From RUG11462 sp051877275 (lineage in GTDB: Bacteria > Bacillota > Clostridia > Oscillospirales > Acutalibacteraceae): a stretch of DNA of 15,965 nucleotides. The first letter of the stretch is position 1. The number at the start of each line of letters is the position of its first letter. The position numbers and the translations under genes are program-made. The DNA lies in the NCBI GenBank assembly GCA_051877275.1, contig JBJEIS010000075.1, forward strand, positions 1 through 15,965, written 5' to 3'. The notes below the pieces were generated by a model, which was not told the DNA's origin, made no database searches, and saw only the letters and a program-made list of their open reading frames with translations. Below, piece by piece: positions 1 through 7,286 of the stretch.

Positions 1-3000
1 CTGCAGATGTTACTATTAACACAGCTGCATTTGTTAAAGCTCCTAAAACAGTTAATGATAAAGATATTTTCTATAATTCATTAGCTCCTGACAGAGCAGT
101 ATATACATCAACAGAAAAAAGTGCTGACACTATTGTTGTAAAAGAAAAAGATATAAATACATTAGATAAATTTTATGTAGATGTTTGCGGACATTATATT
201 TCAGACGCAACCTGTGAAGCAGATGGTACTTGCCGTTCTTGCGGTGGCGTTGCACCTGCATTGGGCCATGATAATACTATCTTGAAGTATAATGAAACAC
301 AGCATTGGTATCAGTGTACAAGATGCGACCATGTTGAGCCTGCTGAAGATCATGACGACGGTCAAGAAGGTAAAACAGCAACTTGTGAAACAAAACCAAT
401 TTGTGCTTTATGTGAACAGGAATACGGTACACCGCTCGGACATTCATTTACAAATTTCGTAGCAGTAGAACCTGCTCGTTGTCCTCACAATACTGTTAAA
501 GTTGCAACTTGCGATAATGGTTGCGGTAAAAAAGAGTATAATTATGATGAGGCAACTAATACTTATGTAAGTCGAGAGGGAAAAGCTCCTACATGTACCG
601 AAATTGGTTGGACAGATGAATTGTCTTGTAAACTGTGTGAAGATGATGTAGTTATCAAACCTCGTGAGGTTATTCAGGCAACCGGTCATACATATGGTGA
701 AGAAATAGTTGACACAGAACCTACATATCGTACAACCGGTAAAGCTCATAAGATTTGTGAAGTTTGTGATTATGTTTATGAATACGAATTGCCTGTATTA
801 GAGTATCCAAGAGGCGTTGTAGCTGTTATTGGTGAAACAGGTGAAAAACAGTATAAATCATTGTTTGAAGCAGACGGCGCTATTGCAGATGCTGAAGACG
901 GTGACACGATTGTATTGGTAGGCGATACAGAAGAGTATACTCCTATAAATCTTGATAAGAATATCACTATCGATCTTGCAGGACATAAATTGTCAGTTTC
1001 AACAGAAGTAACATCAATTACAGCTACTGCAAATCTTACTGTAAAGAGTACAGTCAACGGCGATGGCGAAGAAAATACCGCAGAAATGGGTATTCTTGAA
1101 TTTGGCAAAGCATTTATACAGTCGAATGCAGAAGTTACATTCGATAACATTCAAGCAATTGCAAGCCAAAATATATCAATTTTTGCATCAACAACTGCAG
1201 ATGATGCTGAAACACCTGCTAAATTAACCGTTAAGAATTCTGTATTTACCGTTACAAAAACTTCTTCCAATATGAGCCCTATTGGCTTTACAAGTAAAGC
1301 AGTTGTAGTTGATTTTGATACCGTAACTGTTCAAAGCGGTTCAGACGGCGAAGGTGTTGTATTAAATTCAGATGTTACAGGTACGTTTAAGAATACAATC
1401 TTTAAAAAAGCAAAAGGTCTTTCAGTTTCAGTTAAAAAGACCGGTGCAGACGGTATTGTATTTGATGGATGTAATATTTCGCAAAGTCAATACGATCAGA
1501 ATACATGCAGCATATCTGGTGGTAAATGTACTCTTACAGGTGGTACTGTTGTTACAGGTAATAACTGTTCTACTACGGTTTTAGGAATGTCCGGCGGTAC
1601 TTTGATAATTGATGATGCTATCATCAGAGATGATAAAGGAACAGACAGTAATAGAAGACTTTTATATATTGGCGCTGACGGCCTTGATATTCAGATTAAA
1701 AAAGCAACATTCAGCCGAGGAAAATCTAATGGTGCAAGCGGTGTAATTTGTAATGATAAAGCGAGATTTATCGCAGCATTGGCTGAAGGCAGTGCAATGT
1801 ATTATTCTGAAGAAGCAACAGGTGAGTGTGCATTTAATTATAATGATGAAAATGCTACCCTCCTCAAAGAAAAAGTAATTTATGTTGCTGAATGTAAACA
1901 TGAAATAACAACTGCTACATGTACTGAAGCAGGTAACTGTAAATATTGTAATAAAGAGTTTGCGGCACTTGGTCATGATGAATTAGGTTATGCAAGTGAC
2001 GGTGAATATCACTGGAAAGCTTGTTCAAGATGCGGTCAGGCTGTTGAAGGTGCAGAAAAAGTTGCACATTCAGGCGGTACTGCTACATGTACTGAACCAA
2101 AACACTGTGAAGTTTGTGAAGTAGGATACGGCGAAGCTTTAGGACATGATTTCTCAGAAGGAAAATATGCTTGCAATACTACAAGCCACTGGATTACATG
2201 CTCAAGATGTACAGCTAAACAGGAAGGCACTATTGCAGAACATCAGGTACCGGCTGATGATAATACATCTAAAGCTGCTACATGTACTGAGGCTGCTTAC
2301 TGTGCTGAATGTGGATTGTCTTACGGCAAAGAACTCGGACATGAGTTTAAAGAAGTAGATTATGTATATAATGATGATGCAACCTGTACAGAAAACGGTA
2401 CACAAACTGCAAAATGTACCCGTTGTGATGAAACCGATACTCAAGAGGCTGTTGGAACTGCATTAGGTCATTCTCCTGTAGTTGTTCCTGCTGTTCCTGC
2501 TACTTGTACTCATACAGGTTTAACAGCCGGTGAAAAATGTGCAACCTGCGGTGAAATTCTTAAACAGCAGGCCGACACACCAATTTCTAAGTATCATACT
2601 TGGGATGAAGGCAAACTTACACAGCAAGGAAGCTGTCAGAAACACGGAGTATTGACTTATACATGTATCTATTGTAAAACAACAGAAGATGTTGATGTTG
2701 GTTTAGGAGATTGTATTGAATCAGCTGACTGGACAATTACAAAACAGCCTACTGAAACAGAAACAGGATTAAGAGTTAAATATTGTACAGAGTGCGGAAA
2801 GGTTGTTAAAACCGAGATAATTCCGGCTAAAGGCGTAACAACACCTACACAGCCGAATAATCCGACTGTTCAGAATCCAACTTCTAATTCTTCTAACGCA
2901 GCTACAAAAGTTACTGTTAAGGCACCAAATGTAAAATACACTGCTTCTAAGAAATCATTTAAGGTTAAATATACAAAGGTTAAGAATGCAGTTGGTTTCC

Positions 3001-3179
3001 AAGTTAGATATAAGATAGGTAAAAAGACTTATACTAAAACCTTTAACAGTACAAAAACTGTAACTAAAGTTATTAAAAACCTTAAGAAAGGTACATACAA
3101 AGTACAAATCAGAGCTTTCTCCAAAGGCAAAAAATCATTCAGTAAATGGACAAAAGCTAAAACAGTTAAGGTTAAATAA
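1..3179 (+). CDS. Large Cys/His-rich repeat surface or secreted protein with beta-helix core and basic C-terminal domain (5' partial)
   Basis: The frame is open from base 3 to the TAA at 3177-3179, giving 1058 visible residues with the N-terminus outside the window; the ATG at 261 is internal. Order of parts: Cys/His-rich repeats (about 180-800) of the form C-x(4-6)-CxxC-x(5-8)-LGH alternating with HW-x(2)-CxRC; a central stretch (about 813-1860) rich in short beta-strand repeats, Gly, Asn, Thr and Val, resembling a right-handed parallel beta-helix (starts near GDTIVLVGD); a second Cys/His-rich block (about 1890-2830); a Pro/Thr/Asn/Ser linker (about 2830-2920); and a very Lys-rich, fibronectin III-like end (about 2923-3176). 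Such modules are common in large extracellular proteins of gut Clostridia; the role is probably adhesion or binding, but no enzyme motif is visible. No LPXTG or SLH anchor is seen at the C-terminus. The paired Cys/His residues may bind metal. Function unknown; surface location is inferred. Confidence 0.85.
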   Translation, partial: ADVTINTAAFVKAPKTVNDKDIFYNSLAPDRAVYTSTEKSADTIVVKEKDINTLDKFYVDVCGHYISDATCEADGTCRSCGGVAPALGHDNTILKYNETQHWYQCTRCDHVEPAEDHDDGQEGKTATCETKPICALCEQEYGTPLGHSFTNFVAVEPARCPHNTVKVATCDNGCGKKEYNYDEATNTYVSREGKAPTCTEIGWTDELSCKLCEDDVVIKPREVIQATGHTYGEEIVDTEPTYRTTGKAHKICEVCDYVYEYELPVLEYPRGVVAVIGETGEKQYKSLFEADGAIADAEDGDTIVLVGDTEEYTPINLDKNITIDLAGHKLSVSTEVTSITATANLTVKSTVNGDGEENTAEMGILEFGKAFIQSNAEVTFDNIQAIASQNISIFASTTADDAETPAKLTVKNSVFTVTKTSSNMSPIGFTSKAVVVDFDTVTVQSGSDGEGVVLNSDVTGTFKNTIFKKAKGLSVSVKKTGADGIVFDGCNISQSQYDQNTCSISGGKCTLTGGTVVTGNNCSTTVLGMSGGTLIIDDAIIRDDKGTDSNRRLLYIGADGLDIQIKKATFSRGKSNGASGVICNDKARFIAALAEGSAMYYSEEATGECAFNYNDENATLLKEKVIYVAECKHEITTATCTEAGNCKYCNKEFAALGHDELGYASDGEYHWKACSRCGQAVEGAEKVAHSGGTATCTEPKHCEVCEVGYGEALGHDFSEGKYACNTTSHWITCSRCTAKQEGTIAEHQVPADDNTSKAATCTEAAYCAECGLSYGKELGHEFKEVDYVYNDDATCTENGTQTAKCTRCDETDTQEAVGTALGHSPVVVPAVPATCTHTGLTAGEKCATCGEILKQQADTPISKYHTWDEGKLTQQGSCQKHGVLTYTCIYCKTTEDVDVGLGDCIESADWTITKQPTETETGLRVKYCTECGKVVKTEIIPAKGVTTPTQPNNPTVQNPTSNSSNAATKVTVKAPNVKYTASKKSFKVKYTKVKNAVGFQVRYKIGKKTYTKTFNSTKTVTKVIKNLKKGTYKVQIRAFSKGKKSFSKWTKAKTVKVK

Positions 3180-3187
3180 AAACTAAT

Positions 3188-3225
3188 AAAAAATCACCGC
3201 AATTTTGCGGTGATTTTTTGTTTTT
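3188..3225 (+). terminator. Rho-independent terminator after the surface-protein gene
   Basis: A hairpin with CACCGC/GCGGTG at its core, extended by A-runs pairing with T-runs, is followed by TTTTTTGTTTTT. It begins about 9 nt after the stop codon at 3179, so it should end transcription of the large gene before the spoIIE promoter. The A-rich left arm means it could also act weakly on the other strand. Confidence 0.93.
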
Positions 3226-3270
3226 CGACTTAATAAAAGAATAATTCGTTTTCCTCGGTAAATTATTATA

Positions 3271-3299
3271 AAAATTGTCATATGTATTGTGACAATTTT
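3271..3299. promoter_or_regulatory. Inverted repeat overlapping the spoIIE -35 region (candidate operator)
   Basis: Ten-base arms AAAATTGTCA (3271-3280) and TGACAATTTT (3290-3299) are perfect inverted copies separated by 9 nt. The right arm overlaps the predicted -35 of the spoIIE promoter. Each arm carries TGACAAT, which matches the Spo0A box consensus TGTCGAA at only 4 positions (5 if A is allowed at position 3). A better single match, AGTCGAA (6 of 7), lies on the minus strand at 3224-3230. A T-run after the right arm means it could instead be a weak terminator hairpin. Binding by Spo0A is inference. Confidence 0.5.
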
Positions 3300-3321
3300 T
3301 TTAAACAGCCTTGCATATAAT
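3289..3321 (+). promoter_or_regulatory. Predicted spoIIE promoter, -35 GTGACA / -10 TATAAT, 21-bp spacer
   Basis: A perfect TATAAT sits at 3316-3321, 36 nt upstream of the spoIIE start. No good -35 lies at 17 bp, but GTGACA at 3289-3294 (5 of 6 to TTGACA) lies 21 bp upstream. Unusually long spacing of about 21 bp is a known property of Spo0A-activated sigma-A promoters such as B. subtilis spoIIE and spoIIG, so the layout fits a sporulation-onset promoter. Confidence 0.6.
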
Positions 3322-3357
3322 TGTAGGTGACCTAAAAGAAAAAAGGAGCTTCAATTT

Positions 3358-5673
3358 ATGCGGACAGCGGAAAAAAATGTGCAGATTTTAAAATCAGGTG
3401 ATTTAAAAAGAACAATAGTATTAGAGCTTTTGGCGGTAGTTTGCGGCTTTTTATTATCAAGAACTGTGCTTTTTGATTCTTTTATGCCATTTGGCTATGC
3501 CTTTGTTTCATCACTTTCTGTGTATCAGATTTTTTCGGGTTTGTTTGGTGTTATTATCGGCAGTTTTTATCCTGCAAACGGCGGCTACAGCGCATACTAC
3601 ATAGGACTGGCAGTACTGGCTTGTGCAATAAAGTTTATATGTCTTACTGTATATGAGCGAAAAAATTCATTGTTTTTTTCAATTGTCACATGCGGAATTT
3701 GCAGTGTTTTCGGAAGTATTGCACTGTTTATAACTGTATCTCTCGATGGAACTGATTACGTTAGAATGTTGGGAGAAACGCTTCTTTCACTTTCGGCTAC
3801 ATATTTTATAAATTGTACCCTTCCGCTTTTTTCGTCATCAAAACCGCTTTCAAAGCTTTCTTCGGTAAGAATATGTTCGGCAATTATGGCGCTTTCATTG
3901 GTGCTTATGTCTTTAAATGATTTTACAATTCTATCAGCGTCGCCCTCAAGAATTTTTTCTGTGATGATAATTCTTCTTGCGGCAAGATACGGGCAAGTAA
4001 ATTCCTCAACAATTTGCGCCGTTGCGTTGGGGTTTGCAATGAGTGTTACAAGCGGAGATCAGTATTATTTAATCGGTGCATATGCTCTTGGCGGAATGTT
4101 GTCGGGTGTACTTGGAAACACAGGCAAAATCTCTTGTGTTTTAGGTTTTTTATTAGGAAGTACCTGCGTGTTTTTAGGTTTTTACAATAAATATGATCTC
4201 GGGATAAACTATGCCGAAATAATTATCGGATCGGTTATATTTTTGATTTTACCTAAGAGCACGAATAAAATTTTTATTGATATTTTCTTACCTCCTCCGC
4301 AATTGCCGAGAGTTGATTCTATGCGTAAAAATCTTGTTATGAGGTTGAAATTTGCTTCAAACGCTATGACAGAGGTATCTAAAACAGTAATGGAAATCGG
4401 CAAAAAACTTGACATGCGTGAAGCACCTTCAATAAATGCACTTTTTGAGGAGGTAAAAAGCGAGTGTTGCGAAAATTGCGGATTAAAGCTTCATTGCTAT
4501 GATACAAAAAAAGCAGAAACTTATAATGCTTTTTTAGAGATGACAAAAGCAATGAAGCTTTCGGGAAAACTGGCTTTGTCATCTTTGCCTGAGCATTGGG
4601 CAAAGAGATGTTTGAAGCCTGAACAGGTTTCAATATTGCTTTATGAAAAATTTGATATATACCAAAATGCTATCAAAGCAAATAAGCGCATTGCAGAAAT
4701 TAGGGGAGTTATTTCCGACCAGATGGACGGTATTTCAGATATGCTTTATGATATGGCACTGGAATTTAATGAGGCTGAGCGTTTTGATACTGAAACCGCT
4801 TCGAGAATAGATACTCTTTTGCGTTCGCTCGGAATATGCGCCACAGATGTTTGCTGTAAATATGACCGCAGAAGGCGGCTTTCAGTTGAAATAACAGCTA
4901 AAAGACAAAAACAGTGCGTACCGAAATTTGAGCTCTTAAACCGACTTTCTTCGCTTTGCTCGGTTAAATTTGATACTCCGTGTATATCAAACAGTACAGA
5001 TGTAACTATGATAAGCTTAACCGAAAAAACAAATTATAAGGTTGATTCGGGCGTTTGTCAGATTAATTGCAAAGGGCAGACATTATCAGGTGATTCATAT
5101 ACCTCATTTAATGACGGAAAAGGCAACTATGTAATGATTTTATCTGACGGAATGGGTTCGGGGCCGCATGCTGCGGTTGATTCAACTTTTGCTGCAAATT
5201 TAATGGAAAAACTTATAAAAGCGGGATTTGGATTCGAGTGTGCATTAAAGCTTGTGAATTCAGCTATGATTTTTAAATCAAGTGATGAATCGACTGCAAC
5301 AATCGATATTTCAACTATTGATTTATATTCGGGACAAGCTGATTTTTATAAAGCGGGAGCCGCCGAAACATACGTGATAAAAGGAAAAAAGGTAGGCGTT
5401 GCAACATGCAATGCCTACCCAGCGGGTATTTTAAATGAAGTAAGCTTTGATAAAACCAGCACTTTTTTGCAAAAAGGAAATGTTGTAGTGATGTTTTCCG
5501 ATGGTGTCAGTGAAGAAGACGAGGAGTGGATTGAAGATGAGATTTTAAAGAACCGCAAAAGCTCAGCACAGACTATTGCAGATAAAATTGCTTCAAAAGC
5601 GGCAATCAACAGGGAAAAAGGCCCATCTGATGATATTACGGTTATGGTTGCAGTAGTTGAAGAAGAATATTAA
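3358..5673 (+). CDS. spoIIE: Stage II sporulation protein E, membrane PP2C-type phosphatase
   Basis: SpoIIE dephosphorylates the anti-anti-sigma factor SpoIIAA, releasing sigma-F in the forespore, and associates with FtsZ at the asymmetric septum (known for the family). This copy has 771 residues against about 830 in B. subtilis. Residues about 20-305 hold roughly ten hydrophobic segments. A central soluble region (about 310-560) carries a Cys-containing stretch (CCENCGLKLHC). The C-terminal PP2C domain (about 560-771) has the metal-binding acidic motifs: GD579 in GDSYTSF, D597 in ILSDGMGSG, D715 in FSDGVSEED, and D758/D759 in SDDITVM. All key Asp residues appear intact. The start ATG has AAAAGGAG 9 nt upstream. 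The gene is alone between two terminators with its own promoter, so it is probably monocistronic. It implies that the organism, or a recent ancestor, makes endospores. Confidence 0.97.
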   Translation: MRTAEKNVQILKSGDLKRTIVLELLAVVCGFLLSRTVLFDSFMPFGYAFVSSLSVYQIFSGLFGVIIGSFYPANGGYSAYYIGLAVLACAIKFICLTVYERKNSLFFSIVTCGICSVFGSIALFITVSLDGTDYVRMLGETLLSLSATYFINCTLPLFSSSKPLSKLSSVRICSAIMALSLVLMSLNDFTILSASPSRIFSVMIILLAARYGQVNSSTICAVALGFAMSVTSGDQYYLIGAYALGGMLSGVLGNTGKISCVLGFLLGSTCVFLGFYNKYDLGINYAEIIIGSVIFLILPKSTNKIFIDIFLPPPQLPRVDSMRKNLVMRLKFASNAMTEVSKTVMEIGKKLDMREAPSINALFEEVKSECCENCGLKLHCYDTKKAETYNAFLEMTKAMKLSGKLALSSLPEHWAKRCLKPEQVSILLYEKFDIYQNAIKANKRIAEIRGVISDQMDGISDMLYDMALEFNEAERFDTETASRIDTLLRSLGICATDVCCKYDRRRRLSVEITAKRQKQCVPKFELLNRLSSLCSVKFDTPCISNSTDVTMISLTEKTNYKVDSGVCQINCKGQTLSGDSYTSFNDGKGNYVMILSDGMGSGPHAAVDSTFAANLMEKLIKAGFGFECALKLVNSAMIFKSSDESTATIDISTIDLYSGQADFYKAGAAETYVIKGKKVGVATCNAYPAGILNEVSFDKTSTFLQKGNVVVMFSDGVSEEDEEWIEDEILKNRKSSAQTIADKIASKAAINREKGPSDDITVMVAVVEEEY

Positions 5674-5700
5674 AAAGCTCCTTTAATTTAAAGGAGCTTA
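5671..5700 (-). terminator. Terminator shared by convergent spoIIE and DUF2752-type gene
   Basis: The arms AAGCTCCTTT (5675-5684) and AAAGGAGCTT (5690-5699) enclose a 5-nt loop. On the minus strand the hairpin runs into a T-run, making a good rho-independent terminator for the leftward gene, whose stop codon lies inside the stem. On the plus strand the T-run is missing, so termination of spoIIE here is weaker. Only 24 nt separate the two convergent stops. Confidence 0.8.
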
Positions 5701-6090
5701 AAAGAGATTTCTTAATATTCCGAAAGTTAGCCATAAAAAAGCTAAAGCAATAATAACTTTATAGTTTGCGATTTTTTTGAAAACTATTTGAGCTTTTTGT
5801 ATTTTAAACAAAAAGCCTAAGTTTGCAAAAATCATTACAAATATTAAATATATACAAAGCAAAACAAAAAACTGATTGTAATGAAAGGCTACTGAAAAAT
5901 TACCGCTGAAAAGATTAAATACAGCTCTTGTACCTCCGCAGCTGGGACATAAAAGAGAGTATTTATTAAACGGACAATCCGGCAAAAGATAAATCATATA
6001 TGCCGCTAGTGGTTTTACAAAAAATAATGCTATTATCACTGCAAAATCAATAAGCAAAACTAAATTTCTTTTAGTTTTAATTGTGTTCAT
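5698..6090 (-). CDS. DUF2752-type small membrane protein
   Basis: This is a 130-residue protein. The stretch CPFNKYSLLCPSCGGTRAV, followed by FSGNFSVAFHYN, is the signature of the DUF2752 family (CPxCGxTRA then a GN/GD...A...N motif). About three hydrophobic segments are visible: the N-terminal 12-40, the middle, and the C-terminal end. The function of the family is not known; the paired Cys suggest metal binding or a redox role, which is inference. The frame extends upstream to an ATG at 6126, but that ATG lies inside the terminator hairpin of the gene before it. The ATG at 6090, with GAGGGC just upstream, is the better start. It follows two zinc-ribbon membrane protein genes, separated by a terminator, so its expression may depend on read-through or a promoter I could not identify. 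Confidence 0.85.
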   Translation of the reverse strand: MNTIKTKRNLVLLIDFAVIIALFFVKPLAAYMIYLLPDCPFNKYSLLCPSCGGTRAVFNLFSGNFSVAFHYNQFFVLLCIYLIFVMIFANLGFLFKIQKAQIVFKKIANYKVIIALAFLWLTFGILRNLF

Positions 6091-6101
6091 AATGCCCTCA
6101 C

Positions 6102-6136
6102 AAAAAAAGCAATTGTCAAAAGACAATTGCTTTTTT
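6102..6136 (-). terminator. Rho-independent terminator after the zinc-ribbon/DUF4190-type gene
   Basis: A perfect 9-bp stem GCAATTGTC/GACAATTGC with an AAAA loop is flanked by an A-run on one side and a T-run on the other, so it should work in both orientations. It lies 13 nt after the stop codon at 6149 of the upstream leftward gene and just before the DUF2752-type gene. Confidence 0.9.
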
Positions 6137-6148
6137 AAGTTTTAAAAA

Positions 6149-6637
6149 TTAATAATTATAGTTTCCAAACTGGCTGAAATCGCTGAAATTATTTGTATAA
6201 GAAGCAGCACCTATAACACCAATAAGAGTTAAAATGAGCGCAATTACCAAAATTCCTAAAGCGATTGCTGAACATACAATACCTGCTGTTGCCATGCCTT
6301 TTGGAGCATTTACTTTTTTAGCTTGATTATAACCAACTATACCGAGAATGATACCTACGATAGCGCATGGAATAGCGATATACAAGAAACAGAAAAGTGC
6401 AAGTGAAACAATGCCGAGTACCATTGAAGCAATACCAAGTCCTTTGCCCGGAACAGGTGCATTTGGTTGTGATTGTGGTGCTTGAGCCTGATACTGTGGT
6501 TGCTGTGGAGGTTGAACTTCCGTTTGAACAGGCTGAGCCTGTGGATTAGTGTTTTCCTCCGAATTCAACGGTGCACCGCAATTAGTGCAGAAAGATACAT
6601 TGTCGTCATTTTGCTGACCGCATTTTGTACAAAACAT
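6149..6637 (-). CDS. Zinc-ribbon membrane protein, DUF4190-like
   Basis: This is a 162-residue protein. Residues 1-22 form a short zinc ribbon with two CxxC knuckles (FCTKCGQQN and FCTNCGAPL). A Gln/Pro-rich linker (about 25-65) follows. A membrane domain starting at GKGLGIASMVLGIVSLAL has two or more long hydrophobic segments, with a GIVGYNQAKK turn between them, typical of DUF4190. The tail is short and Asn/Phe/Tyr-rich. The function is not known; the family is common in Clostridia and actinobacteria. The start ATG has AGGAGG 8 nt upstream. It lies 22 nt downstream of a paralog with a nearly identical N-terminus, so the two are probably co-transcribed. I expect the zinc ribbon on the cytoplasmic side, as there is no signal peptide, but topology is inference. 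Confidence 0.88.
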   Translation of the reverse strand: MFCTKCGQQNDDNVSFCTNCGAPLNSEENTNPQAQPVQTEVQPPQQPQYQAQAPQSQPNAPVPGKGLGIASMVLGIVSLALFCFLYIAIPCAIVGIILGIVGYNQAKKVNAPKGMATAGIVCSAIALGILVIALILTLIGVIGAASYTNNFSDFSQFGNYNY

Positions 6638-6659
6638 TTTTTATTCCTCCTAAAAAATA

Positions 6660-7127
6660 TTATTTATAAAAAGCTAAATTACCGATAACAGGTAATGGCT
6701 TTTGTTCACCCTTAACAGCGTTAATAATTCCGAGAACCATAAGTGTAATAATTACTGCTGCTACTGCAAGGCTTAATAAGCCGGTGAAAAGTGAAGCAAT
6801 AATAGAAGCATAAAAACCGAAAATTGTTCTTATGATTGCATTTACAATAGCTAAAACGATATTTAAAGCTACGCTTGTGATTGTTAGAATGATTCCCTGA
6901 CCAACATGAAATCTTACTTTCGGGTCATTTTTCTCAGGATTTATAAGCATACCGAAGAGCCACAAAATTCCTATGTAAGAAAGAACATTGAAAAGCTTTG
7001 AGTTATCAGATGCTGAAACGGGTTGAGCTTGTGCAGCAGGTTGAGCCTGTGCATTAAGTGCATTTCCGCATTTTGCGCAGAATTTTGCAGTGTCATCATT
7101 TTGCTGGCCGCATTTTGGACAAAACAT
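6660..7127 (-). CDS. Zinc-ribbon membrane protein, DUF4870-like
   Basis: This is a 155-residue protein. Residues 1-22 are a zinc ribbon (FCPKCGQQN, FCAKCGNAL), then an Ala/Gln linker (about 25-40). A membrane domain follows with the DUF4870-type pattern: LSYIGILWLFGMLINPEKN, then KVRFHVGQG, two long hydrophobic segments, and a terminal GEQKPLPVIGNL. The function is not known. The start ATG is preceded by GAGGTG at a suitable distance. It is the first gene of the leftward operon and has a textbook sigma-A promoter directly upstream. Together with the next gene it forms a pair sharing the same zinc-ribbon head on different membrane domains. Confidence 0.88.
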   Translation of the reverse strand: MFCPKCGQQNDDTAKFCAKCGNALNAQAQPAAQAQPVSASDNSKLFNVLSYIGILWLFGMLINPEKNDPKVRFHVGQGIILTITSVALNIVLAIVNAIIRTIFGFYASIIASLFTGLLSLAVAAVIITLMVLGIINAVKGEQKPLPVIGNLAFYK

Positions 7128-7166
7128 TTTTATTTCACCTCATATTTATAATAAAATTCTGTAATA

Positions 7167-7195
7167 ATTATACTTTATTTATGTTTTTATGTCAA
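7167..7195 (-). promoter_or_regulatory. Sigma-A promoter for the zinc-ribbon operon, TTGACA-N17-TATAAT
   Basis: On the minus strand TTGACA (7195-7190) and TATAAT (7172-7167) are both perfect consensus with a 17-bp spacer, ending 39 nt before the ATG at 7127. This should be a strong constitutive promoter. Confidence 0.88.
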
Positions 7196-7225
7196 GAAAA
7201 AGATGTTTGTGCGTTTAATTATCAA

Positions 7226-7254
7226 TTGAGTTTTTTTCATATGTGTGGTATAAT
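7226..7254 (+). promoter_or_regulatory. Extended -10 promoter for the large transferase gene, TTGAGT-N17-TATAAT
   Basis: TTGAGT (7226-7231; 4 of 6 to TTGACA) is followed after 17 bp by TATAAT (7249-7254), with a TGG immediately upstream giving an extended -10. It lies 32 nt before the ATG at 7287 and back-to-back with the leftward promoter. Confidence 0.8.
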
Positions 7255-7286
7255 TTTAATATTAATATTGTTTGGTGGGAAATATT

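Noticed and set aside
1900..2500. CRISPR-like or transposon repeats
   Set aside because: The repeated DNA lies in an open reading frame, unit lengths vary (168 and 195 nt between copies), and it encodes protein repeats.
261..3179. Treating the ATG at 261 as the start of the surface protein
   Set aside because: The frame is open back to the window edge and the sequence before 261 already encodes a matching Cys-rich repeat (CEADGTCRSCGG), so the gene begins outside the window.
6091..6126. Upstream extension of the DUF2752-type protein to the ATG at 6126
   Set aside because: These codons lie in the terminator hairpin of the preceding gene, and a ribosome binding site sits before the ATG at 6090.
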